DNA of 17,808 bases from an uncultured Chloroflexota bacterium (GTDB lineage Bacteria; Chloroflexota; Anaerolineae; Aggregatilineales; Phototrophicaceae), in NCBI GenBank assembly GCA_937927665.1, contig CALBRY010000373.1, forward strand, positions 1 through 17,808, written 5' to 3'. Of this stretch, positions 7,590 through 14,864 are shown in pieces; the stretch's first letter is position 1; the number at the start of each line of letters is the position of its first letter. Under the pieces are notes generated by a model. That model searched no databases, was not told the DNA's origin, and saw only the letters and a program-made list of their open reading frames with translations. Position numbers and translations under genes: made by a program.

Positions 7590-8555
7590 TTACGAACCAG
7601 CCGTGCGGCGCGCCAATTCTTCTGCTGCTGTATCCGGGAAGTAGATACCGCCTGCTACCGGGATCCAACTGGGAAGGTCTTCACCGTTCAGATAGGCAAC
7701 AACCGCATCGAAAGCGGGAGCACCCATGTTCGGGCTGAGTTCAACCGTTGCGTTCGCATCACCATCGACCATCGCCTGGAAAATGTCCGGGATTGCGTCG
7801 ACCGAAATCGTCAGGATGTCCTGACCGGGATCAATTCCTGCTTCGCGCATGGCTTCGATCGCGCCGATGAGCATATCATCGTTGTGTGCCCACACTGCGC
7901 AAATCGTGGATGGATCAACGGCATTCAGGAATGATTCCATGACTTCTTTGCCGCCCGTGCGTGTGAAGTCGCCGGACTGGGACTGAATAATCTGCATGCC
8001 GGAGAACAGCGCGATCACTTCATTGAAGCCCTGCTGACGATCCAGAGCGGCGCTTGAGCCAACAGTTCCTTGCAGTTCAACAATATTGCACTGACCAGCG
8101 GTTGCCTGTGCCAGCCACGCGCCTGCCAACCGACCTTCATGCACGAAGTCCGACGACACGCGGGTAATGTACAGCGAGGGATCAGCGGTGACATTGCGGT
8201 CAACGATTACAACGGGGATTTGGTTATCAGCGGCTTCTTGCAGTACTTCATCCCAACCAGTTTCCACGACGGGGGCGAGAATAATCGCATCGACGCCCTG
8301 AGCGATGAACGAACGGAGCGCCGCGATCTGATTTTCTTGGCGCTGCTGACCGTCGGAGAACAGCAGATTGATGCCGCGTGCTTCGGCTTCTGCTAGGACT
8401 GCCTGCGTGAACGATGTACGCCACGCGCTTTCCGAACCGACCTGCGAGAAACCGATCGTCAGCCCAGCGCCGCCATCTTGCGCGCTAACGACCAACGCTC
8501 CAAAAGCAAGCAACAGCAGCGCGAACAGTGAAAAAACTAGTTTGCGTGAACGCAT
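7590..8555 (-). CDS. ytfQ: Sugar-binding protein of the ABC transporter, YtfQ (galactofuranose-binding) type
   Basis: A 321-residue periplasmic-binding protein (Peripla_BP_4). Residues 1-26 form a Sec signal peptide (Arg-rich start, hydrophobic core, cleavage likely after VVSAQ) with no lipobox cysteine. The mature protein resembles E. coli YtfQ along its whole length by memory, with shared blocks GFSQVGSESAWR (35-46), DGQQRQENQI (68-77), FIAQGVDAIILAPV (83-96), QSGDFTRTGGKEVMESF (193-209) and AHNDDMLIGAI (223-233). YtfQ binds galactofuranose, so a furanose sugar is the best guess. Beside araBD, L-arabinofuranose is a plausible alternative. AAGGGG about ten bases upstream of ATG 8555 is the ribosome site. 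It is the first gene of the transporter operon and divergent from the sensory cluster. Confidence 0.92.
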   Translation of the reverse strand: MRSRKLVFSLFALLLLAFGALVVSAQDGGAGLTIGFSQVGSESAWRTSFTQAVLAEAEARGINLLFSDGQQRQENQIAALRSFIAQGVDAIILAPVVETGWDEVLQEAADNQIPVVIVDRNVTADPSLYITRVSSDFVHEGRLAGAWLAQATAGQCNIVELQGTVGSSAALDRQQGFNEVIALFSGMQIIQSQSGDFTRTGGKEVMESFLNAVDPSTICAVWAHNDDMLIGAIEAMREAGIDPGQDILTISVDAIPDIFQAMVDGDANATVELSPNMGAPAFDAVVAYLNGEDLPSWIPVAGGIYFPDTAAEELARRTAGS

Positions 8556-8729
8556 GAGAGATTTTCCCCTTGCAACATTTAGGATTAAGCATTTTGGGTA
8601 CCCATAATCTCAGTATAGGGTATCGTGCGGAGCGGCTTTCATCCGCGAAGATGATTTATTTTTCAACTTTAGGATGAGTAGGTGCTGTAAATGCTCGGTT
8701 ATAATTAGGGGATAGGGTGAGGAAAGGTT
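8556..8729. promoter_or_regulatory. Divergent control region between transporter and sensory cluster
   Basis: This 174-bp gap must hold the promoters of both divergent operons. A perfect 10-bp palindrome TGGGTACCCA lies at 8595-8604. It includes TACCCAT (8599-8605), a match to the heptamer TACYYMT known for E. coli NarL, and GGGTA recurs 22 bp away at 8618-8622. TATAAT at 8700-8705 is a good -10 box for the rightward kinase gene, without a clear -35. GAGG at 8719-8722 is its ribosome site. No lac-type operator is seen. Binding by the locus's own NarL-type regulator is a guess. Confidence 0.5.
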
Positions 8730-11159
8730 ATGGTTCCCAGAATTACCCGACGACTGCAAAACAAATTGATCTTTGCTTTCATCGTCGTCTTACTTATTCC
8801 GACAGGGATTATCAGTTTTTACAGTTTGCGGACAGCCGCTAGCACACTCCTCCAAAAGATTGGCGCGGAAGAACTGCGCTCCCTCGTTTCGCAAGCAAAC
8901 GACATCGAAAACAAGCTCATCAGCGTTAAAGAAGACTTGATCTTTCTCAGCCTCGCACCGCCCACACGCCGCTACGCCGCCGTCATTAACGGCGTATCCG
9001 ACCCCAATTACATCATACAGGATGCACAAATTGCCCTGTTTCGCACCTTCCTTGATCATTCGGAAAATCAGTATGTCGATTTCCGCGTGGTCGATCTTGC
9101 AGGGCAAGAACTACTGCATATCAACAGCGCCGGGGACTTGATTCCGTCTTTGGATGGACAGAACTTCGCCGGCGAAGCCTACTTCAACCAAGCAATTGGG
9201 CTGCCGACAAATCAGGTATATATCTCCGATTACGATCTCAGCCGCACAAACGGCGTGATCGATGTTCCTTATGTGCCTATCCTTTATTATTCTGTCCCGC
9301 TGGAAGTTGATGGTGCGAACGTTGCTGTGCTGGTTGCCACTGTCAGCCTGACTCCCCTTTTTACGGAGATGACCAGCCATTCCACCGCGCCACTTTATCT
9401 CGTCAACCGTGACGGCAGCTATTTGCTCAACCCGGATTCCACACAGTTGTACGGGCGCATGCTCGATAACCCCATTCGCTTTGACAACGATCGCTCACGC
9501 CGTGATGTGATCGCCATGTTTGGCGAGTCGCAGGGCATCATCACCGATTCGACCGATTACCCGGATTCGCTGCAAGTCTTCGTTCATATCCGCCCGGAAA
9601 CACAAATTTCGATTCGCTGGCTGCTGTTCCGCGTGATCCCAATCAGCTCAATTCTGGGAGAAGTCAACGCAACGCAGCAGGTAGCGATTTTGTTGGCGCT
9701 GATTTCGCTTCTGGTGGCGATTCTTGTCGCCGTACTTCTAATGCGCGGTATCGTGCGCCCTATTCGTCAGCTCGCCGAGGTCGCAGACAATGTGCGCTTA
9801 GGCAAATGGGATGTATCCGTGCCGGGAACAGGCGGACGCGATGAGATTGGACATTTAGCAGATGCTTTTGATGGAATGCTGCGCGAACTTAAGAGCATCT
9901 ACAGCGAACTCGAAGATCGGGTGGCACGCCGTACCGCCGAACTTTCCGCCGCAAATGTCAAACTGAGCGAGGCGCAGCGCAAAGCCGAAGAAGCAAGCCG
10001 CGCAAAATCGCAGTTCCTTTCAAACATGAGTCATGAACTGCGAACGCCGCTCAATGTAATCATCGGCTACTCGCATTCAATGCTCGTTATGCCGCAAATG
10101 TTCAAAAATGAACCCATGCCAGAGATTTACCGCCCCTATCTCAAGCTCATCGAAGATAACGGGCATTATCTCGTTGGTCTGATCAATGACATTCTCGACT
10201 TGAGCAAAATCGAAGCGGGTAAACTGGAACTCGCCTGCACCACAATCGAACTGCCGGAGATTTTTCGCGGCGTGTTGGCAACCGCGACAGGACTGCTCAA
10301 AGACAAGACGCTTCAGCTTCGCCCCAATTACCCTGAAAATTTACCACTCGTGTGGGCAGACCCAATCCGGGTTCGCCAAGTTATTCTCAATCTGCTCTCC
10401 AATGCGATCAAATTTACCACCACCGGCAGTATCACACTTAAGGCAGAAGTAACGGACGACTGGGTGGCAATTTCCGTGATTGATACGGGGATCGGGATAC
10501 CCGAAGAAGCCCGATCTACCATTTTCGATCGTTTCCATCAAATCAGTACCCGTTCGTTTTCGGAGATCATTGGTACGGGTTTGGGCTTGGACATCAGCAA
10601 GCAGATCAGTCAAATGCACGGCGGCGATCTCAATGTGTACAGCGAAGTCGGCAAGGGGAGCAAATTCACTTTCACACTCCCGATTGCGACCGCCGAACAG
10701 TTAGAAATCGGCAGAATACCCACACAGATAAATGAAGCATTCACCGTGTTTGACAGGGGAAGCTTACCCACCGATGAAGTCATCTCGATTCTGCTGGTCG
10801 AAGATGAAGTTAGCATGCGCGAACTGCTGCGCCGCGCCCTAGAAAGCGAAGGGTATATCGTCATTGATACCCACGATGGCGCGCAAGTCATGGAGTTGGC
10901 GTTGGGGTTAATCCCGCATCTGATCATTCTAGATGTGAACCTGCCCCATGTTAGCGGTTGGGAGGTTATCGAACAGTTGAAGGATGAACCGACAACCGCC
11001 CGAATTCCGGTCATTGTCTATACAGCATCCAATGACAGCAGTCGGGCGCAAACATTAAACATTGCAGATTTCATCGTCAAACCCACTACGCCGGATGTGG
11101 TGATCCAAGCCGTAAAAAAAGCACTGGAGAAAACGGGCGATGAAAGTTCAACAGGTTAG
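8730..11159 (+). CDS. Hybrid sensor histidine kinase: Cache-like sensor, HAMP, HisKA, HATPase, receiver
   Basis: An 809-residue membrane hybrid kinase. One membrane segment lies at about 13-32. An extracellular double-Cache-like domain spans about 33-315, with blocks such as VDFRVVDLAGQELLHIN and PLYLVNRDGSYLLNPD. A second membrane segment lies at about 317-339, followed by HAMP to about 392 and a short coiled coil to about 428. The HisKA phospho-site is SHELRTP with His435. The HATPase motifs are N-box Asn558, DTGIGI (585-590) and GTGLGL (615-620). A C-terminal receiver (about 686-803) has Glu691-Asp692, phospho-acceptor Asp735, Thr765 and Lys784. There is no Hpt or DNA-binding output, so phosphate must pass to a partner or the receiver tunes the kinase. 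It is first of a rightward run of five genes. The ligand is unknown. Confidence 0.92.
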   Translation: MVPRITRRLQNKLIFAFIVVLLIPTGIISFYSLRTAASTLLQKIGAEELRSLVSQANDIENKLISVKEDLIFLSLAPPTRRYAAVINGVSDPNYIIQDAQIALFRTFLDHSENQYVDFRVVDLAGQELLHINSAGDLIPSLDGQNFAGEAYFNQAIGLPTNQVYISDYDLSRTNGVIDVPYVPILYYSVPLEVDGANVAVLVATVSLTPLFTEMTSHSTAPLYLVNRDGSYLLNPDSTQLYGRMLDNPIRFDNDRSRRDVIAMFGESQGIITDSTDYPDSLQVFVHIRPETQISIRWLLFRVIPISSILGEVNATQQVAILLALISLLVAILVAVLLMRGIVRPIRQLAEVADNVRLGKWDVSVPGTGGRDEIGHLADAFDGMLRELKSIYSELEDRVARRTAELSAANVKLSEAQRKAEEASRAKSQFLSNMSHELRTPLNVIIGYSHSMLVMPQMFKNEPMPEIYRPYLKLIEDNGHYLVGLINDILDLSKIEAGKLELACTTIELPEIFRGVLATATGLLKDKTLQLRPNYPENLPLVWADPIRVRQVILNLLSNAIKFTTTGSITLKAEVTDDWVAISVIDTGIGIPEEARSTIFDRFHQISTRSFSEIIGTGLGLDISKQISQMHGGDLNVYSEVGKGSKFTFTLPIATAEQLEIGRIPTQINEAFTVFDRGSLPTDEVISILLVEDEVSMRELLRRALESEGYIVIDTHDGAQVMELALGLIPHLIILDVNLPHVSGWEVIEQLKDEPTTARIPVIVYTASNDSSRAQTLNIADFIVKPTTPDVVIQAVKKALEKTGDESSTG

Positions 11160-11174
11160 AAAGATAGATGACCC

Positions 11175-11558
11175 ATGAGTTACATTCTGCTCGTTGAAGA
11201 TAATCAAGATAACGCGAATATGATTATGCACATTCTCGAATCGGAACGATACGAGGTGCGACACTATAATCGTGGGCTGCCCGCCGCTCAAGCCGCGCGG
11301 CAGCAGCGTCCTGATTTGATCGTGATGGATTTCAATCTGCCGGATGTAGATGGACGTGTCCTTACGCTTCTGCTGGTTCAGCAGTTAGGCGGCAGCCAGA
11401 AAGCGCCTCCGATCATCGCGTGTACTGCGCGTGTTGGGAATGTTGAGGCAAAACTTGCCGAGCAGTACGGGTGTTCCGCGTTCTTGAGTAAGCCGTTCGC
11501 ACCGGAAAACCTACTTAGTTTGGTGCATCAATTCGTCATGCCGCCCTCAAGCGCATGA
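11175..11558 (+). CDS. Stand-alone response-regulator receiver protein
   Basis: A 127-residue protein that is a receiver domain alone, like CheY or DivK. The acidic pair is Glu8-Asp9, the phospho-acceptor is Asp52 in IVMDFNLPD, the switch Thr is Thr84 in ACTA, and the invariant Lys is Lys106 in SKPF. No output domain is attached, so it relays phosphate or works by protein contact. It starts 15 bases after the hybrid kinase and is most likely phosphorylated by it. The ribosome site is weak (AGAAAGATAG region), which suggests translation partly coupled to the upstream gene. Confidence 0.88.
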   Translation: MSYILLVEDNQDNANMIMHILESERYEVRHYNRGLPAAQAARQQRPDLIVMDFNLPDVDGRVLTLLLVQQLGGSQKAPPIIACTARVGNVEAKLAEQYGCSAFLSKPFAPENLLSLVHQFVMPPSSA

Positions 11559-11611
11559 ACAGCAGATGAGCTATCTTTGAATAAGATGGCATTCTGGATT
11601 ATGGGGTACTT

Positions 11612-12670
11612 ATGGATCGACGAGCGTTTCTTAAACACATGTTGATGGTGGGTGGTTTTTCATCCCTCGCACCGTTGATCGCTAAGATGCCTTTGCGTCA
11701 ATCGAATACCCCACTGCGGGCTGCCATGATGAACGACGGGTTAGTGGTCAGTTGGGGTGCTCAAGGACGGCAAGCTGCCGAACAAATGGGAGGCTGGTTA
11801 GGCGTCGAAATCGAATGGTTTGATGGCAATCTTGACCTGAATCAGCAGCGCTCAAATATGGCAGAAATCGCCAACCGTGACTGGGATTTTGTTGCTGTTC
11901 AGCCGGGAAGTATAGGCACACTGGTCGAATCGACCGAAATCCTAACAAGTCGCGGCATTCCTGTCATTGATATGGATACGTTGATCGCCCCTTTTCCCCA
12001 CCTGCAAGAGATCGGCATCTTAACTTTCATCACCCCCGATAATGTCATGATGGCTGAAAGTGTTGTACAGGCATTGGTCGATAAGATGGGCGGTGTCGGC
12101 AAGATCGCGCAGACGTGGGGGCGGCAGGGACATACAGGTGCTCAAGGGCGGGCGCAGGGTTTCTACAATGTCATCCGGCGCTATCCCAACATCGAAGTCG
12201 TGGATGATCAACCGGGAGATTGGAACGTTGCGCTAACCACCGAACTCTGGGAGACCTTACTCAATCGTCATCCCGATCTGCGGGCAGGGTTTTTACACAA
12301 TGACGATATGGCATTGGCAGCGCGCAGCGTGGTCGAACGCTATGGAATGCAGGATCAGGTGTTATTGGGCGGTGTGGATGCGATGATCCCATCAATTCAA
12401 GCGGTGAGTGAAGGGCGGCTAGTAGCGACAGTACGCAATTCATCCCCGCGCGTGCATGGTTGGGCTGTATTGGTCGGTTACTACGCCGCCACTGTGGGAT
12501 TAGAACAGGCGCGGCAGGATATCCCTGCAATGATTGTTGCCGACGGTCCGCTGATTACACTGGATGTCGAAAGCGATCCTGAACTCGCAAATGAACCTTG
12601 GAAAATACGTGGTTATGGACGGAATAATCTCGATTCGTATATTTGGGCGCAAGAGCAGCTCGTTTTTTGA
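11612..12670 (+). CDS. Orphan sugar-binding protein with twin-arginine signal, probable sensor partner
   Basis: A 352-residue periplasmic-binding protein of the Peripla_BP_4 type. The N-terminus MDRRAFLKH followed by a moderately hydrophobic stretch to about residue 25 fits a twin-arginine signal (RRxFLK) without a lipobox. The ligand-binding fold is seen in WDFVAVQPG (91-99), FLHNDDMALAA (227-237) and GGVDAM (253-258), aligning with the corresponding parts of the transporter's YtfQ. The Asp-Arg that follows the IP block in YtfQ is here Asp-Thr (122-123), so the ligand or affinity probably differs. No permease or ATPase accompanies it; it lies between two sensor kinases and overlaps the second. 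By analogy with LuxP-LuxQ, TorT-TorS and XylFII-LytS, it likely presents a sugar to a kinase. That role is inferred. Confidence 0.85.
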   Translation: MDRRAFLKHMLMVGGFSSLAPLIAKMPLRQSNTPLRAAMMNDGLVVSWGAQGRQAAEQMGGWLGVEIEWFDGNLDLNQQRSNMAEIANRDWDFVAVQPGSIGTLVESTEILTSRGIPVIDMDTLIAPFPHLQEIGILTFITPDNVMMAESVVQALVDKMGGVGKIAQTWGRQGHTGAQGRAQGFYNVIRRYPNIEVVDDQPGDWNVALTTELWETLLNRHPDLRAGFLHNDDMALAARSVVERYGMQDQVLLGGVDAMIPSIQAVSEGRLVATVRNSSPRVHGWAVLVGYYAATVGLEQARQDIPAMIVADGPLITLDVESDPELANEPWKIRGYGRNNLDSYIWAQEQLVF

Positions 12671-14096
12671 CCGCCGCCTTTCCATCGGTAGTCTGCGGGT
12701 TATTTTTAGTGGTCTAGGCGCGATTGTGCTGCTCTCGCTTATCGTCCTGACCCTGTACACGACGCGTGCGCTGCAACCTCTCGAAGAGAGTATGGCGCGC
12801 AGCGAACGTATTAGCATGACAGTCCGCGATCTTGCGGCTGAACGCTGGCAGATCGCTCAATATCTCGCCACTGGTGACGACTTTTCCGCCGCCGAACAAG
12901 CCGCACTCAATATTCAAGCGTTAATCGCAAACCTCGCATTGTTCATTGATGATTATTCCATACTAAACCAGCTTGAAGAAACAGGGACTGCATATCTCAA
13001 CTTGCTCCGCAGTTATCACAGCCTCACATCCGCACCGGAGGCAGGTGAAACGCGCGCGCTGCTCCGTGACCAACTGGATATCACCGCAAATGCGTTGGCT
13101 GAAGGAACAGATGCAGTTCTCTTGAGGAGTATCACCACCACGCGCGTCTCGATTCATCCGCTGTCAGTGCATATGCTCCAGTTAGCGGCGTTGATCTTTC
13201 TTATACTGGGCGCAGTTTTTGCCGTAGGCTTTGCACTTGTCACCCTTATTACCCGGCATAGTGCGCGTATTCTTCGTGATATTCGGGAGGTCACCTGCCA
13301 GATCACCGAAGGAAACTTCAATGTGCGCCTCAATTTGACCGATGAAGCAGACCGAGATCTCGTTCAACTCGCGCTGGCGTTCAACCGCATGGCAGACAAA
13401 TTAAACCTCGCGCTGCAATCCGAAGTAGCCGCCACAGAACAAAACCACCTCCAACTGCTCAAGTTGGCGCGGCAGGAGCGCATGACGGCAATCTTAGAGG
13501 AACGCCAGCGTATTGCCCGTGAACTGCATGACAGCGTAAAACAGCAGTTGTTCAGCATCACATTATCAGCGGGGGCAGTCATCAATTTATTACAGGATGC
13601 GCCCGCGCTGGTGAAAACGTATCTCGAACACATCAAACAGGCAGGGCATTCAGCGCAGTCTGAAATGACAATTTTGCTGCAAGAACTCGTCTCGGTACCG
13701 CTGCAAGACAAACGACTTGAAGATGCGCTCCTCGATTATTTAAACCCGTTGTGCCAAACGCACGGGCTAAAGCTGCTGTGGCGTACCGATGGCACCAATA
13801 CGCTAACGATCGCTCAAGAACATGCACTGTTCCGTGCAATACAGGAGGCGGTTTCCAACGTCATTCGTCACAGCGATGCAACCGTACTGCGCGTGTCTAT
13901 CCGTTATGGACTGCTGACGCATGTTATCGTGGAAGATAACGGCAAAGGTTTTGTGACGGATGAGATTTCTCCTACTTCGAACGGGCTTTCGATGATGCGA
14001 ACTCGCCTTAAGCGAGTCGGTGGTCACCTTAAAGTCGATGCTGCGCCCGGAACGGGGACACGCCTAACTATTCAACTGGATTTACGAAGAAGATGA
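12615..14096 (+). CDS. Sensor histidine kinase, NarX/HisKA_3 type, with HAMP
   Basis: About 493 residues. A membrane segment at about 30-49 is followed by an extracellular, mostly helical domain (about 53-185), a second membrane segment (about 188-212) and HAMP (to about 265). The HisKA_3 dimer region has RELHDSVKQQ with phospho-His305. The short HATPase has N-box Asn415 (AVSNVIRHSDA), DNGKGF from 441 and a C-terminal GTGTRLTI. The class pairs with NarL/LuxR-type regulators, and one starts 4 bases downstream. The frame is open from 12564, but ATG 12615 limits the overlap with the binding-protein gene to 56 bases. GTG 12609, with GGAA at 12600-12603, is an equal alternative. No in-frame start before the first membrane segment avoids the overlap. 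Its helical sensor domain is a candidate docking site for the preceding binding protein. Confidence 0.88.
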   Translation: MDGIISIRIFGRKSSSFFDRRLSIGSLRVIFSGLGAIVLLSLIVLTLYTTRALQPLEESMARSERISMTVRDLAAERWQIAQYLATGDDFSAAEQAALNIQALIANLALFIDDYSILNQLEETGTAYLNLLRSYHSLTSAPEAGETRALLRDQLDITANALAEGTDAVLLRSITTTRVSIHPLSVHMLQLAALIFLILGAVFAVGFALVTLITRHSARILRDIREVTCQITEGNFNVRLNLTDEADRDLVQLALAFNRMADKLNLALQSEVAATEQNHLQLLKLARQERMTAILEERQRIARELHDSVKQQLFSITLSAGAVINLLQDAPALVKTYLEHIKQAGHSAQSEMTILLQELVSVPLQDKRLEDALLDYLNPLCQTHGLKLLWRTDGTNTLTIAQEHALFRAIQEAVSNVIRHSDATVLRVSIRYGLLTHVIVEDNGKGFVTDEISPTSNGLSMMRTRLKRVGGHLKVDAAPGTGTRLTIQLDLRRR

Positions 14097-14100
14097 GATT

Positions 14101-14775
14101 ATGAGTAACCCTTCAAGTATTCGCATCATGATCGTAGATGATCACGGGATGGTTCGTTTTGGGCTGCGCGGCTACCTTGAAACCGTCCCTACAATGCACG
14201 TCGTCAGCGAAGCAGGCAGCGGCGAAGAAGCGCTCAGCCAATTGCAAACGCTGGATGTCGATATTGTCCTGATGGATTTGGTACTGCCGGGGATGTCCGG
14301 CGCGCAAGCTATCCAGCATATTCGCGAACACCACCCTAGAGTGCGCGTTATCGTGATGACCAGTTTTCTGGATGCTGATCACGTCTTGTCAGCGGTGCGA
14401 GCGGGAGCAGCAGGGTATCTGCTCAAAGACATTCTCCCAGAGGATTTGGTACAAGCGATCATCGCTGTTTTTAACGGGCAGTCGGTGATGCATCCAAAGG
14501 TTGTTATGCTGATTGCTGCTAATCTCGGTTCTGCACAACACATCGAACTAGAGCTTGGCAAAAGCCTGAGCGATCGCGAGATTTCGGTGCTTCGCTTGCT
14601 CACACGCGGGCTGCAAAATCATGAAATCGCCACCGAATTAAGTGTGAGCGAAAACACCGTGCGAACTCACATCAGCAATATTTTGACCAAACTTGATGTG
14701 CGTGATCGCACCCAAGCGGCGCTGTTTGGCGTTCGCTTTTTCGAGGCGCTATCAGGTGGACTACCCCGTGCTTAG
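14101..14775 (+). CDS. NarL/LuxR-family response regulator
   Basis: A 224-residue two-domain regulator. The receiver (about 6-122) has Asp13-Asp14, phospho-acceptor Asp59 in LMDLVLPG, Thr87 and Lys109 (LLKD). The LuxR-type helix-turn-helix (about 155-213) includes SDREISVLRLLTRGLQNHEIA and SVSENTVRTHISNILTKL, textbook for the family. It begins 4 bases after the HisKA_3 kinase stop and is surely its cognate partner. It is the only DNA-binding output of the sensory cluster, so it probably controls the divergent transporter and/or its own operon. The target sites are not known; the palindrome at 8595-8604 is a candidate. Confidence 0.94.
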   Translation: MSNPSSIRIMIVDDHGMVRFGLRGYLETVPTMHVVSEAGSGEEALSQLQTLDVDIVLMDLVLPGMSGAQAIQHIREHHPRVRVIVMTSFLDADHVLSAVRAGAAGYLLKDILPEDLVQAIIAVFNGQSVMHPKVVMLIAANLGSAQHIELELGKSLSDREISVLRLLTRGLQNHEIATELSVSENTVRTHISNILTKLDVRDRTQAALFGVRFFEALSGGLPRA

Positions 14776-14805
14776 TTGACGGATCACATTGTGAGCGCCG
14801 GAGTA

Positions 14806-14840
14806 ACCAGCGCCCGTCCTTGTCGAGGGTGGGCGCTGGT
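14806..14840. terminator. Terminator-like hairpin between convergent genes
   Basis: A perfect 10-bp GC-rich stem, ACCAGCGCCC (14806-14815) with GGGCGCTGGT (14831-14840), encloses a 15-base loop. It lies 30 bases after the response-regulator stop and just beyond the end of the convergent repeat-protein gene. No T-run follows on either strand, so it may act as a bidirectional or factor-assisted terminator. Confidence 0.65.
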
Positions 14841-14864
14841 CGAATTGACTAGAAGTTGCCGAAC

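Noticed and set aside
11597..11611. GATTATGGGGTAC upstream of the orphan binding protein resembles GATTATGGGTAC on the minus strand at 8599-8610
   Set aside because: Here the G run sits at ribosome-site distance from the ATG, which explains it. The spacing to the start differs between the two places and there is one inserted base, so a shared regulatory site is not supported.
14783..14800. TCACATTGTGA palindrome and TTGTGAGCG lac-operator half near the end of the response regulator
   Set aside because: The half sites point the wrong way for a lac-type palindrome, there is no second half of the lac type, and it lies at the 3' end of a gene with no promoter nearby.
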